A stretch of 19,345 bases of DNA, taken from assembly GCA_031369365.1 (NCBI GenBank), contig JANMOP010000032.1:1-19345 (forward strand), given 5' to 3'. Every line of letters begins with the position of its first letter. The stretch's first letter is position 1. Positions 1 through 6,820 of this stretch are shown in pieces. The stretch comes from Methylotenera_A sp031369365. GTDB taxonomy: Bacteria > Pseudomonadota > Gammaproteobacteria > Burkholderiales > Methylophilaceae. The position numbers and the translations under genes are program-made. The notes beneath the pieces are model-generated. The model was given only the letters and a program-made list of their open reading frames with translations. It searched no databases and had not been told where the DNA came from.

Positions 1-404
1 TTAAGCGTACGCAAATGGCCGCGTGCCTTCATCACCAGCGGGCGAATGCGCTCCAGCGAAAGCACCTCTTTAGCAATGCGCGATAATACGGCGGTTTGGT
101 AGCCACAGCCTGTGCCGATTTCAAGCACTTTATTGAGTTGTTTACCGTTGCGTAAAATCTCAGACATGCGCGCCACAATATAGGGCTGCGAAATGGTTTG
201 ACTGTAGCCAATGGGTAATGCGACATCTTCGTAAGCGCGCGTCGACAGCGCTTCATCCACAAAAATATGGCGCGGAATTTCGTTCATTGCGGATAATACC
301 ACTTCATCTTGAATGCCCTGCTCGCGCAGGCGCGCCAACATGCGGTCGCGCGTGCGGGTTGACGTCATGCCAATGCCAGATTTTGAAGGGGATTTTGCTA
401 ACAT
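1..404 (-). CDS. pcm: Protein-L-isoaspartate O-methyltransferase (Pcm), 3' part outside window
   Basis: This enzyme uses S-adenosylmethionine to methylate isoaspartyl residues in aged cytoplasmic proteins, starting their repair. I read 134 codons on the minus strand from an ATG at 404-402. The N-terminal half includes the segment SQPYIVARMSEIL and the SAM-binding motif I VLEIGTGCGYQTAVLS, both typical of the family. The reading frame is still open at the left edge, so roughly the last third is missing. The start overlaps the surE stop by one base (TAATG), which implies translational coupling. surE-pcm is a classic gene pair linked to stationary-phase survival. Identification is firm; only the C-terminus is unseen. 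Confidence 0.93.
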   Translation of the reverse strand, partial: MLAKSPSKSGIGMTSTRTRDRMLARLREQGIQDEVVLSAMNEIPRHIFVDEALSTRAYEDVALPIGYSQTISQPYIVARMSEILRNGKQLNKVLEIGTGCGYQTAVLSRIAKEVLSLERIRPLVMKARGHLRTL

Positions 405-1147
405 TATTGAGTAAGCCAACTTTGCAATTCAGCCAGTTGTGAATGTTTGGTTAAATCAACCTGAATGGGTGAAATAGAGACTTGATTGTGTGCAACCGCA
501 TAAAAGTCGGTGCCTTCGCCGCCATCATTGGGTTGGCCTGCAGCACCCACCCAATACACGGTCTCATTACGTGGCGTTTTAAGCTGCATCACAGGCTCGG
601 CCTTATGGCGCTTTCCTAGGCGCGTGATTGCACGACCTGTTAATTCATCGTAAGGCACATCAGGCACGTTGACATTAAGTAAAGTGGGCGAGGCAAAACC
701 TGTTTTAATATAATGCTGCACCAGCTCTAAAGCCACACGTGCTGCCGTTTCAAAATGAGTGCAGTTATGCCGAGACATAGAAACAGCAATGGACGGGATG
801 CCCAATAAATAGCCCTCCATAGCGGCGGCAACTGTGCCAGAATAAATAGTGTCATCACCCATATTGGCACCATCATTAATGCCACTAATCACCATGTCTG
901 GCGTGTCATCCATCAAACCCGTAAGCGCTAAGTGCACACAATCAGTTGGCGTGCCATTCACATAAAAAAAGCCGTTGCTGGCTTTTTTAACGCTTAGTGG
1001 GCGGTCTAGTGTGAGAGAGTTACTGGCGCCGCTGCGATTGCGCTCGGGCGCCACCACGGTAATATCTGCAATTTTCGCTAAGTGTTCAGCTAAAATATTA
1101 AGACCAGGTGCAAAATAACCGTCGTCGTTCGAAATAAGTATTTTCAT
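404..1147 (-). CDS. surE: 5'/3'-nucleotidase SurE
   Basis: SurE is a metal-dependent phosphatase that dephosphorylates nucleoside 5'- and 3'-monophosphates, and in some species short polyphosphate. The 247-residue length is normal. The metal-site residues fall where expected: D8-D9 in ISNDDG, S39 in NRSGAS and N91 in SGINDGANMG, followed by the GDDTIYSGTVAAAMEG stretch diagnostic of SurE. The ATG at 1147 puts these residues at the positions known for the E. coli enzyme, supporting the start. It is the first gene of a two-gene unit with pcm, joined by a TAATG overlap. The 72-bp gap upstream to the DUF2069 gene could hold its promoter, but I see no strong consensus. Confidence 0.97.
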   Translation of the reverse strand: MKILISNDDGYFAPGLNILAEHLAKIADITVVAPERNRSGASNSLTLDRPLSVKKASNGFFYVNGTPTDCVHLALTGLMDDTPDMVISGINDGANMGDDTIYSGTVAAAMEGYLLGIPSIAVSMSRHNCTHFETAARVALELVQHYIKTGFASPTLLNVNVPDVPYDELTGRAITRLGKRHKAEPVMQLKTPRNETVYWVGAAGQPNDGGEGTDFYAVAHNQVSISPIQVDLTKHSQLAELQSWLTQ

Positions 1148-1219
1148 ACTAAGCTTACAAGTTGTATTTTTGTGGCTAATTGCATTTTCATGCGCTTATT
1201 ATAAAGGATGGTGGGTTTA

Positions 1220-1561
1220 TTAAGGCGGCTGTCGTGTGAGTTTAGCGTAAAAAATAGCACACATAAAAAAGATTAGCGATAAAATCACTTCAATTAGCGC
1301 TAATTGAGCAGATAAGCCAGTGTCGGACCAAGCACGTACCACGCCTTCGGTGAAGTAAAGCAAAATAAACATGCTAGACCATTGGTAAGTGTAGCGGAGG
1401 CCTTTAAGTATGCCAAATAGTGGCAATAACAACGGAACAGCTTTTAGCATCAGAAATGAGCCATTGGGTTTGAGTGGCGCAAGAACGCTCTCCCAAGCTA
1501 GGCATAAAAAAATTAAGGCAATCAGGCTAACACCAGCGCCAATCCTTAATACTCTTAACAT
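1220..1561 (-). CDS. DUF2069 family inner-membrane protein
   Basis: A 113-residue, strongly hydrophobic protein with about four predicted membrane helices (roughly residues 8-28, 38-52, 62-75 and 87-108). The pattern PLKPNGSFLMLKAVPLLLPL followed by GLRYTYQWSSMF and YFTEGVVRAWSD is what I associate with DUF2069, a proteobacterial family of unknown function often found next to wrbA, as here. No enzymatic function can be assigned. The ATG start sits directly against the end of the CTCTCCCC-type repeat, whose purine-rich minus-strand sequence GGGGAGAGG would serve as the ribosome-binding site. The family call is recall-based but fits both the sequence and the neighbourhood. Confidence 0.85.
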   Translation of the reverse strand: MLRVLRIGAGVSLIALIFLCLAWESVLAPLKPNGSFLMLKAVPLLLPLFGILKGLRYTYQWSSMFILLYFTEGVVRAWSDTGLSAQLALIEVILSLIFFMCAIFYAKLTRQPP

Positions 1562-1790
1562 CCTCTCTCCCCAACCCTCTCCCTCAAGGGGAGAGGGGGC
1601 GATTGGAACACTTCATCGTGGGTTTGATCTGTTTCTAAGTTAGCATCTCTTATTGGCAAAGATAATTCACTTATTATATTTTGCGATTCTACCCCCTCTC
1701 CCCCCGTGGGATTAGCAGTGACTTGCTCGCTTGCGGGCTTAGTCATCTGCTTAGTTGCTCCATCAGAGGGTTGGGGAGAGGGGGTGACAT
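1562..1790. repeat. CTCTCCCC/GGGGAGAG inverted-repeat element between DUF2069 gene and wrbA
   Basis: The whole 229-bp gap looks like a dispersed non-coding element. A perfect 16-bp inverted repeat bounds it: 1565-1580 (ctctccccaaccctct) pairs with 1765-1780. Inside the left end, CCCTCTCCC and GGGGAGAGGG form a short hairpin (about 1575-1597), and another CCCCCTCTCCCCCC run lies near 1691-1704. A 9-bp direct repeat TTCATCGTG occurs at 1612-1620 and again at 1790-1798 over the wrbA 3' end. Open frames across it translate to proline- and arginine-rich, low-complexity sequence and are not genes. It abuts the wrbA stop codon on one side and the DUF2069 start on the other. Confidence 0.7.
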
Positions 1791-2387
1791 TCATCGTGAC
1801 GCCAACTTCAAAGCCGTTTCAGCCAAACGTTTGCCCAGCGCAATACACAATTTCTTTTCTTCAGTGGTAATAGGTTTATCATCCATCGTACCGCCCACAT
1901 GGCTTGCCCCATAAGGCGTGCCGCCACTATGCGTGCTGGATAATTCAGGTTCGGAATACGGCAAACCGACCATCATCATGCCGTGGTGCATGAGCGGCAA
2001 CATCATCGTCAGCAGCGTGCTTTCATTGCCACCATGCATACTGCCCGTGCTGGTGAATACCGCCGCTGGCTTGCCAATTAACGCGCCTTTCAGCCACAGC
2101 GCAGTCGTACCATCTAAAAAATATTTCATGGGTGCGGCCATGTTGCCAAAGCGGGTAGGGCTGCCCAGCACCATGCCAATACACTCTTCTAAATCTTGCA
2201 GTTCACAATACGGGTCGCCAGATGCGGGAATATCAGGCTCGGTCGCCTCGCAATTGGTAGAAACTTTTGGCACAGTGCGGATGCGCGCTTTTACACCGCT
2301 TATAGATTCAACCCCACGCGCAATCAACTGTGCCATCTCGCGCACTGCGCCGCCTTGAGAGTAATATAAAACGAGGATTTCGGTCAT
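1791..2387 (-). CDS. wrbA: NAD(P)H:quinone oxidoreductase, WrbA flavodoxin-like
   Basis: WrbA is an FMN-binding flavodoxin-like quinone reductase of the cytoplasm that makes two-electron reductions and so limits redox cycling. The 198 residues from ATG 2387 begin MTEILVLYYSQGG, the FMN phosphate loop. SPTRFGNMAAPMKYFLDGT follows, then VFTSTGSMHGGNESTLL, then PLMHHGMMMVGLPYSEPEL and GGTPYGASHVGG, all WrbA signatures in order. An upstream in-frame start at 2429 would add 14 residues encoded by an intergenic palindromic repeat, so I reject it. The gene ends with TGA immediately next to the CTCTCCCC element. Neighbouring a DUF2069 gene is usual for beta- and gammaproteobacteria. Confidence 0.95.
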   Translation of the reverse strand: MTEILVLYYSQGGAVREMAQLIARGVESISGVKARIRTVPKVSTNCEATEPDIPASGDPYCELQDLEECIGMVLGSPTRFGNMAAPMKYFLDGTTALWLKGALIGKPAAVFTSTGSMHGGNESTLLTMMLPLMHHGMMMVGLPYSEPELSSTHSGGTPYGASHVGGTMDDKPITTEEKKLCIALGKRLAETALKLASR

Positions 2388-2399
2388 TTTTCCCGCCCT

Positions 2400-2476
2400 G
2401 TCATTGCGAGGTGCATAGCACCGCGGCAATCTATAACGGTTCTGGATTGCTTCGTCATTTTATTCCTCGCAATGAC
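2400..2476. repeat. GTCATTGCGAGG intergenic palindromic repeat
   Basis: A 77-bp element with perfect 12-bp terminal inverted repeats: GTCATTGCGAGG at 2400-2411 and CCTCGCAATGAC at 2465-2476. Internal GCGGCAATCTA and TGGATTGCTTCG segments are the usual interior of this widespread bacterial intergenic repeat type. It lies between purB and wrbA, just ahead of the wrbA start, and could form a long RNA hairpin in the wrbA leader. Confidence 0.8.
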
Positions 2477-2507
2477 GCTAACTATAATTAATGGAAAAGT
2501 CACTAAA

Positions 2508-3878
2508 CTAAACATGCTTGGTTAAAGCAACCGCTTTGCCAATATAACTAGCAGGCGTCATCTCAAGCAGTGCTTTTTTAGCCTCACTTGGAATGTTCAA
2601 GCCACTTATAAAATCATGCAACGAGGCTTTATTAATGCCACCTTTGCCGCGCGTTAGCTCTTTTAGTTGCTCGTACGGATTTTCTATTCCATAACGACGC
2701 ATCACCGTCTGTATTGGCTCGGCGAGCACTTCCCAGCTTGCGTCCAAATCTTCGGCCAGTTTGGTTAGGTTAATTTCGAGCTTATTCAAGCCGCGTAAAC
2801 AGGAATCGTAACCTAGCAGCGTATAGCCAAACGCCACGCCCATATTGCGTAACACGGTTGAGTCTGTCAAGTCGCGCTGCCAGCGTGAAATCGGCAATTT
2901 TTCGGCCATGTGGCGCAATATTGCATTTGCTAAACCCAAATTGCCCTCACTATTTTCAAAATCAATCGGGTTAACCTTGTGTGGCATGGTAGATGAGCCG
3001 ATTTCGCCCGCTTTGACTTTTTGCTTGAAATAACCGACCGAAATGTAGCCCCAAATATCGCGATTCAGGTCAATCAAAATGGTGTTAATACGGCTTAAGC
3101 AATCGTAAAGCTCCGCCATGTAATCGTGCGGCTCAATTTGAATGGTCATCGGGTTATAAGTTAAACCTAAATTTTCTACAAATTGCTTAGCAAAACTTTC
3201 CCAATCAAAATCAGGATAAGCCGATAAATGTGCATTAAAGTTACCCACTGCGCCGTTAATCTTGCCAAGTATCTCATTGTTTTTTAATTGTTTTTGTTGG
3301 CGCTGCAATCTGTAAACCACATTAGCCAACTCTTTACCCATTGTAGTGGGGGATGCTGTTTGACCGTGTGTGCGGGCGAGCATTGGTTGTGCTGCAAGCT
3401 CGTGCGAAAGCGCTGTTAAACGCGTAATTAAATTCGCCAAAAACGGCAGCATCACAGCGTCACGCGCGCTTTTTAACATCAGGCCGTGCGATAGATTATT
3501 GATGTCTTCTGACGTGCAAGCAAAGTGAATAAATTCACTGCCTTTTTTAACTTCATGATTCGCGTCAAATTTTTCTTTAAGCCAATATTCCAGCGCCTTT
3601 ACATCGTGATTAGTGCGCGCCTCAATTGCCTTAACTTGCGCGGCATCGGCCTCTGAAAAGTTAGCAATCGTCGCATCTAATTCTTTGATTGTATCCGCAC
3701 TAAATGGCGCAATTTCTTGCAACTCCTCAGCCGACGCCAAAGCTTTCAACCATTCCACCTCTACCCATGCGCGGTGTTTAATCAGCGCATATTCACTAAA
3801 ATAAGGTCTTAATGCATCTAGTTTGGTTTGGTAGCGACCATCGAGAGGCGATAGCGCATTTAGGGTGGTGAGTGACAT
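2508..3878 (-). CDS. purB: Adenylosuccinate lyase
   Basis: PurB catalyses two fumarate-releasing steps in purine synthesis: SAICAR to AICAR and adenylosuccinate to AMP. Starting at ATG 3878 gives 456 residues, opening MSLTTLNALSPLDGRYQTK as in E. coli PurB. With that start, the general-acid histidine in ARTHGQTASP is H171 and the catalytic serine in GSSTMPHKVNP is S295, exactly the E. coli numbering. The longer TTG-initiated frame to 3905 would spoil this match, so I reject it. The fumarase/aspartase signature GSSTMPHKVNPIDFENSEGN is complete. No strong Shine-Dalgarno precedes the ATG. The gene lies beside the RAYT element but shows no damage. Confidence 0.97.
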   Translation of the reverse strand: MSLTTLNALSPLDGRYQTKLDALRPYFSEYALIKHRAWVEVEWLKALASAEELQEIAPFSADTIKELDATIANFSEADAAQVKAIEARTNHDVKALEYWLKEKFDANHEVKKGSEFIHFACTSEDINNLSHGLMLKSARDAVMLPFLANLITRLTALSHELAAQPMLARTHGQTASPTTMGKELANVVYRLQRQQKQLKNNEILGKINGAVGNFNAHLSAYPDFDWESFAKQFVENLGLTYNPMTIQIEPHDYMAELYDCLSRINTILIDLNRDIWGYISVGYFKQKVKAGEIGSSTMPHKVNPIDFENSEGNLGLANAILRHMAEKLPISRWQRDLTDSTVLRNMGVAFGYTLLGYDSCLRGLNKLEINLTKLAEDLDASWEVLAEPIQTVMRRYGIENPYEQLKELTRGKGGINKASLHDFISGLNIPSEAKKALLEMTPASYIGKAVALTKHV

Positions 3879-3929
3879 AAATAAAGCTTTCAAGCAGCAG
3901 TTCAATAAAACAATATTTTACCCTAGTCG

Positions 3930-3961
3930 TAGGGTGTGCAAAAAGCTTTTATTTGCACACC
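3930..3961. repeat. Left hairpin (REP) of the RAYT element
   Basis: TAGGGTGTGCAAAA opens this 32-base unit, in which GGTGTGCAAA (3933-3942) and TTTGCACACC (3952-3961) form a perfect 10-bp stem with a 9-base loop. It lies just upstream of the transposase gene. The matching right end is at 4519-4554, and 3930-3943 with 4541-4554 form a perfect 14-bp terminal inverted repeat around the whole element. Confidence 0.85.
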
Positions 3962-3982
3962 ATTATTTGCTAAAATCTAACC

Positions 3983-4507
3983 ATGCCAAACTATATAAGA
4001 AGCCAAACGGCTGGCGCCACCTATTTTTTCACATTAACCCTTTCACAACGCAACACCAGCTTATTAACTGACCACATCGATTGGTTTCGCAAAGCATATC
4101 AACGCGCTAATACCTTGCATCCTTTCACCACCATCGCTATTTGCATCTTACCAGACCACATTCACGCAATATGGCAAATGCCAATAGATGACGGCAATTA
4201 CGCGTTACGTTGGCGCATGATTAAAAGCCAATTTTCACGAAATTTTAACGCCAATGAACAACGCTCAAGTAGTAAAATTAAACATCGAGAAAAAGGCATT
4301 TGGCAAAGGCGATATTGGGAGCATCAAATACGTGATGACATTGATTTACAACGCCATGTCGAATATATTCATTACAATCCAGCAAAACATGGGAATGTGA
4401 AACATGTAAAAGATTGGCCGTACAGCACGTTTCACAAATATGTCGCGCAAGGTTTGGTGGATGAGAATTGGGGCGGGGCTGATGAAAAAGGGGCGTTTGG
4501 TGAATAA
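3983..4507 (+). CDS. REP-associated tyrosine transposase (RAYT, Y1/HUH family)
   Basis: A 174-residue single-strand DNA transposase of the Y1/HUH class that acts on REP-type hairpins. The order of motifs is typical: N-terminal GATYFFTLTLSQR, the metal-binding HxH in ILPDHIHAIW (H59 and H61), FSRNFNANEQR, then GIWQRRYWEHQIRDD and HVEYIHYNPAKHG, which contains the likely catalytic tyrosine (one of the Tyr around 128-131). The gene starts at ATG 3983 and appears intact. It is tightly bracketed by two hairpins with the same TGTGCAAA/TTTGCACA core (3930-3961 and 4519-4554), the arrangement expected for a RAYT and its cognate REPs. A gene-less hairpin pair occurs nearby at 5090-5175. Mobility of the element today cannot be judged. 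Confidence 0.93.
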   Translation: MPNYIRSQTAGATYFFTLTLSQRNTSLLTDHIDWFRKAYQRANTLHPFTTIAICILPDHIHAIWQMPIDDGNYALRWRMIKSQFSRNFNANEQRSSSKIKHREKGIWQRRYWEHQIRDDIDLQRHVEYIHYNPAKHGNVKHVKDWPYSTFHKYVAQGLVDENWGGADEKGAFGE

Positions 4508-4518
4508 TTTAGATAAAT

Positions 4519-4554
4519 GGTGTGCAAATTCCTTGACAGGTTTTGCACACCCTA
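4519..4554. repeat. Right hairpin (REP) of the RAYT element
   Basis: GGTGTGCAAA (4519-4528) pairs with TTTGCACACC (4542-4551), and the unit ends CACACCCTA. It is the mirror image of the left hairpin at 3930 and closes the element just after the transposase stop codon. It may also serve as a transcription or mRNA-end structure for the transposase gene. Confidence 0.85.
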
Positions 4555-4596
4555 CGCTAGCTGCAAACCTATCCTCACCTAAACCGTACAAGTAAA

Positions 4597-4905
4597 ATGA
4601 TTGATACACAAAATACTAAATTTCGCATAAAAGCTGCCTCGCTAATTTGGCTTATCCTATTTATTGTTATGAGCATGTCTATTTTATTCTTAGCTATCTC
4701 ATTGATTTTTTATTACATTGGCGGGTTATCATTAGTGCTGGATGTTTGGAGTGATAAAGCACGCGGAGATTATCTTTGGATTGGTTTAACGCCGATTCCA
4801 CCCTCATTTCATTTCGGAAGCAAATTAGGCACTAAGTTGTGGAAAATACTCATGCATAAAACTGGGTTTATTAGTGATCAGCAAGCGCGTGAAATGATAG
4901 GTTAA
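4597..4905 (+). CDS. Small hypothetical membrane protein
   Basis: A 102-residue ORF with a hydrophobic stretch over about residues 13-50 (ASLIWLILFIVMSMSILFL and onward), enough for one long or two short membrane helices. A short charged, probably soluble tail of about 45 residues follows (SDKARGDYLWIGL, then KLGTKLWKILMHKTG). I do not recognise a family. The ATG at 4597 has no clear ribosome-binding site. It sits in the patch between the RAYT element and an IS110 remnant, so it may be an accessory gene or a leftover of one. The convincing membrane profile and sensible codons argue that it is, or was, a real gene. Confidence 0.5.
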   Translation: MIDTQNTKFRIKAASLIWLILFIVMSMSILFLAISLIFYYIGGLSLVLDVWSDKARGDYLWIGLTPIPPSFHFGSKLGTKLWKILMHKTGFISDQQAREMIG

Positions 4906-4945
4906 TAGCCCCGCAAGCTAGCAAGCGTAGATACCGTCTCTCCCG

Positions 4946-5089
4946 TTAAGTGATATTTGCATAATCAGCCTGATAAGGCATCTGTGTTTTAAGCACCCCA
5001 AAGCACAAATGTACCAACTTACGCATGGCAGCGCCTAAAGCAGACATCCTAGACTTACCTTTCGCAATGAGCCTATCATACAAAGCGAG
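4946..5089 (-). pseudogene. IS110-family transposase, C-terminal remnant
   Basis: Reading the minus strand from 5089 down to a TAA at 4948-4946 gives 47 residues, including LALYDRLIAKGKSRMSALG, AAMRKLVHLCFGVLK and TQMPYQADY. This matches the C-terminal end of IS110/IS116/IS902 transposases (Transposase_20 region), where a conserved MRKLL-type motif precedes the stop. Everything N-terminal is gone: the frame is cut exactly where the hairpin pair starting at 5090 begins. It is therefore a dead fragment. It lies at the outer edge of the catabolic cluster, next to prpD. Confidence 0.8.
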
Positions 5090-5175
5090 TAGGGTGTGCA
5101 AAATGATTTATCTTGCACACCAATTCAATTAATAATTATCGCAACGGTGTGCAAAAACCCAATTTGCACACCCTA
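5090..5175. mobile_element. Gene-less RAYT-type hairpin pair (BIME/MITE-like)
   Basis: Two hairpins in head-to-tail order: TAGGGTGTGCAAAA...TTGCACACC (5090-5121) and GGTGTGCAAA...TTTGCACACCCTA (5146-5175), separated by 24 bases. The left unit is 32 bases long like the left hairpin of the RAYT element, and by my reading identical at 27 of 32 positions. The outer ends form a near-perfect 14-bp terminal inverted repeat. This is the layout of a non-autonomous derivative, with a short spacer in place of the transposase gene. It ends four bases before the prpD stop codon and begins exactly at the break in the IS110 remnant. Confidence 0.85.
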
Positions 5176-5179
5176 CCAA

Positions 5180-6640
5180 TTAAGCTACCAGCATATCCAC
5201 AAACGCGTTCACTGACGTGGCTTCCAGCTTGGTTTGGTCTAAGCAAAGTGCCAAAACATCGGCTTGCGTTTTTGCATCAAAATGGCGTGCTAAATTTACT
5301 TTAAATTTTTTCACGAGTTCTGGGATGCCTTCATTACGACGGCGCCTATGACCAATAGGATATTCCACGGCGATGTTGTCTGACTTGCTGCCATCTTTAA
5401 ATAAAATTTGAATCGCGTTGGCGATAGAACGTTTTTCTGGGTCGTGGTAGTCTCGTGTGTATTCGGCCTTTTCCACACAGCTCATTTTGGCGCGGATGGC
5501 GTCAATGCGTGGGTCTGCGGCGGCTGCATCTTCGTAATCCTGCGCGGTTAAGTTGCCTTTTAGCAAGCCAATCGCAGCCATGTATTGAATGCAGTGATCT
5601 CTATCAGCAGGGTTATCTAGCGGGCCAGTTTTGTCGATGATGCGGATGGCTGATTCGTGCGTCGTGATGACGATTTTATCAATCGCGTTGATTTGTTCTA
5701 TGGTTTGTAATTTGCTGCCAACTGCTGAATTGAGTTGAATGGCGCATTCTACTGCGGTTTGCGCGTGAAATTCGGCTGGGAAGCTAATTTTAAACAGCAC
5801 TTGCTCCATTACATAGCTGCCGTAGCCACGTTGAAATTTAAAGGCGTTGCCTTTAAACAGCACATCGTAAAAGCCCCATGTTTTGGCTGTTAAAGCTGAT
5901 GGGTAGCCCATTTCGCCTTGCAGTACCATCCACGCCAAACGTACGGCGCGACTGGTTGCATCGCCCGCCGCCCATGATTTGCGTGAGCCTGTGTTTGGGC
6001 TGTGGCGATAAGTACGCAAGCTTTGACCATCGACAAACGCGTTAGAAACCGCGTTGATAATATCTTCTTTATTGCCGCCTAGCAGCTTTGTCACCACGGC
6101 GGTGGAGGCGATTTTAACTAAAATTACGTGGTCTAAACCGACGCGATTAAAGCTGTTTTCAAGCGCTAAAACGCCTTGAATCTCATGCGCTTTAATCATG
6201 GCGGTGAGCACGTCTTTAATAGTCAGTGCGGCTTTGCCTTCTGCTATATTTTTACGCGAAATATAATCGGCACAGGCTAAAATTCCACCTAAATTATCGG
6301 AAGGGTGCCCCCATTCTGCTGCTAGCCAAGTATCGTTAAAGTCTAACCAGCGTATCATCGCACCGATGTTAAAAGCGGCTAAAATTGGGTCTAGTTGAAA
6401 GTTTGTACCTGGCACTTTTGCGCCATTTGGCACGACTGTACCTGAAATGACTGGGCCTAAAATTTTGGTGCAAGCAGGGTAATCTAAGGCTTCAAAGCCG
6501 CAACCAAGTGTGTCCATTAAACAATTACGAGCGGTGTCGAATGCTTCGGTTGAAGTGATTTCATAATCGGCGACATAGTTGGCGATATCAACAATAACTT
6601 GATCGGGAGCGGGGCGTACGTTGGAGATGTGGGCAGACAT
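5180..6640 (-). CDS. prpD: 2-methylcitrate dehydratase PrpD
   Basis: PrpD dehydrates 2-methylcitrate to 2-methyl-cis-aconitate in the methylcitrate cycle. The ATG at 6640 gives 486 residues, close to the 483 of E. coli, and begins MSAHISNVRP like the E. coli protein (MSAQINNIRP). Strongly conserved blocks include DTLGCGFEALDYPAC, FNIGAMIRWLDFNDTWLAAE, WGHPSDNLGGILA, VDGQSLRTYRH, SWAAGDATSRAVRLAW and KISFPAEFHAQTAVE. A GTG three codons upstream is possible but less likely. It is the last gene of the minus-strand cluster, and a RAYT-type hairpin pair lies four bases past its stop and may act as a transcript end. No defect is visible. Confidence 0.97.
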   Translation of the reverse strand: MSAHISNVRPAPDQVIVDIANYVADYEITSTEAFDTARNCLMDTLGCGFEALDYPACTKILGPVISGTVVPNGAKVPGTNFQLDPILAAFNIGAMIRWLDFNDTWLAAEWGHPSDNLGGILACADYISRKNIAEGKAALTIKDVLTAMIKAHEIQGVLALENSFNRVGLDHVILVKIASTAVVTKLLGGNKEDIINAVSNAFVDGQSLRTYRHSPNTGSRKSWAAGDATSRAVRLAWMVLQGEMGYPSALTAKTWGFYDVLFKGNAFKFQRGYGSYVMEQVLFKISFPAEFHAQTAVECAIQLNSAVGSKLQTIEQINAIDKIVITTHESAIRIIDKTGPLDNPADRDHCIQYMAAIGLLKGNLTAQDYEDAAAADPRIDAIRAKMSCVEKAEYTRDYHDPEKRSIANAIQILFKDGSKSDNIAVEYPIGHRRRRNEGIPELVKKFKVNLARHFDAKTQADVLALCLDQTKLEATSVNAFVDMLVA

Positions 6641-6679
6641 AATTTTCACTTACTTTCATAAAGCTTAAATTTAAAGTTT

Positions 6680-6766
6680 CGTCATTCTGAGCCTAAGTTT
6701 TAACTGGGCGAAGAATCCATTGCTATGTAGAAAAAAACTGGATTCTTCGTTGCACTCAGAATGACG
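6680..6766. repeat. GTCATTCTGAG intergenic palindrome
   Basis: Outer arms CGTCATTCTGAG (6680-6691) and CTCAGAATGACG (6755-6766) and inner arms CGAAGAATCCA (6709-6719) and TGGATTCTTCG (6739-6749) make a nested perfect inverted repeat of 87 bp between prpC and prpD. It shares the GTCATTC...GAATCCA skeleton with the repeats at 7984 and 10096. Confidence 0.85.
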
Positions 6767-6783
6767 GTCTAAGGTTGGGTTTA

Positions 6784-6810
6784 CTCTGTGCGCTCTGTGT
6801 CCTCTGTGGC
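6784..6810. repeat. CTCTGTGNN half-array (single arm)
   Basis: Three copies of the 9-bp unit CTCTGTGNN run up to 6810, ending in the characteristic TCTGTGGC. Only this right-hand arm is present here. The left arm (GCCACAGAGAACACAGAG) seen in the other copies is absent, suggesting a truncated copy just after the prpC stop. Confidence 0.75.
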
Positions 6811-6820
6811 AAAAAGCGAT

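Noticed and set aside
32..262. 76-residue minus-strand ORF near the left edge
   Set aside because: It is out of frame within pcm, which is clearly recognisable in another frame.
1555..1794. 79-residue minus-strand ORF between DUF2069 gene and wrbA
   Set aside because: It is a translation of the CTCTCCCC/GGGGAGAG repeat (proline/arginine low complexity), a common spurious ORF.
1918..2358. 146-residue plus-strand ORF antisense to wrbA
   Set aside because: It is a shadow of the well-conserved wrbA gene with no recognisable motifs.
2388..2429. N-terminal extension of wrbA
   Set aside because: The extra 14 codons come from the GTCATTGCGAGG repeat. The FMN-loop start MTEILVLYYSQ matches the family.
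3879..3905. TTG-initiated extension of purB
   Set aside because: Using ATG 3878 places His171 and Ser295 at E. coli positions; the extension has no support.
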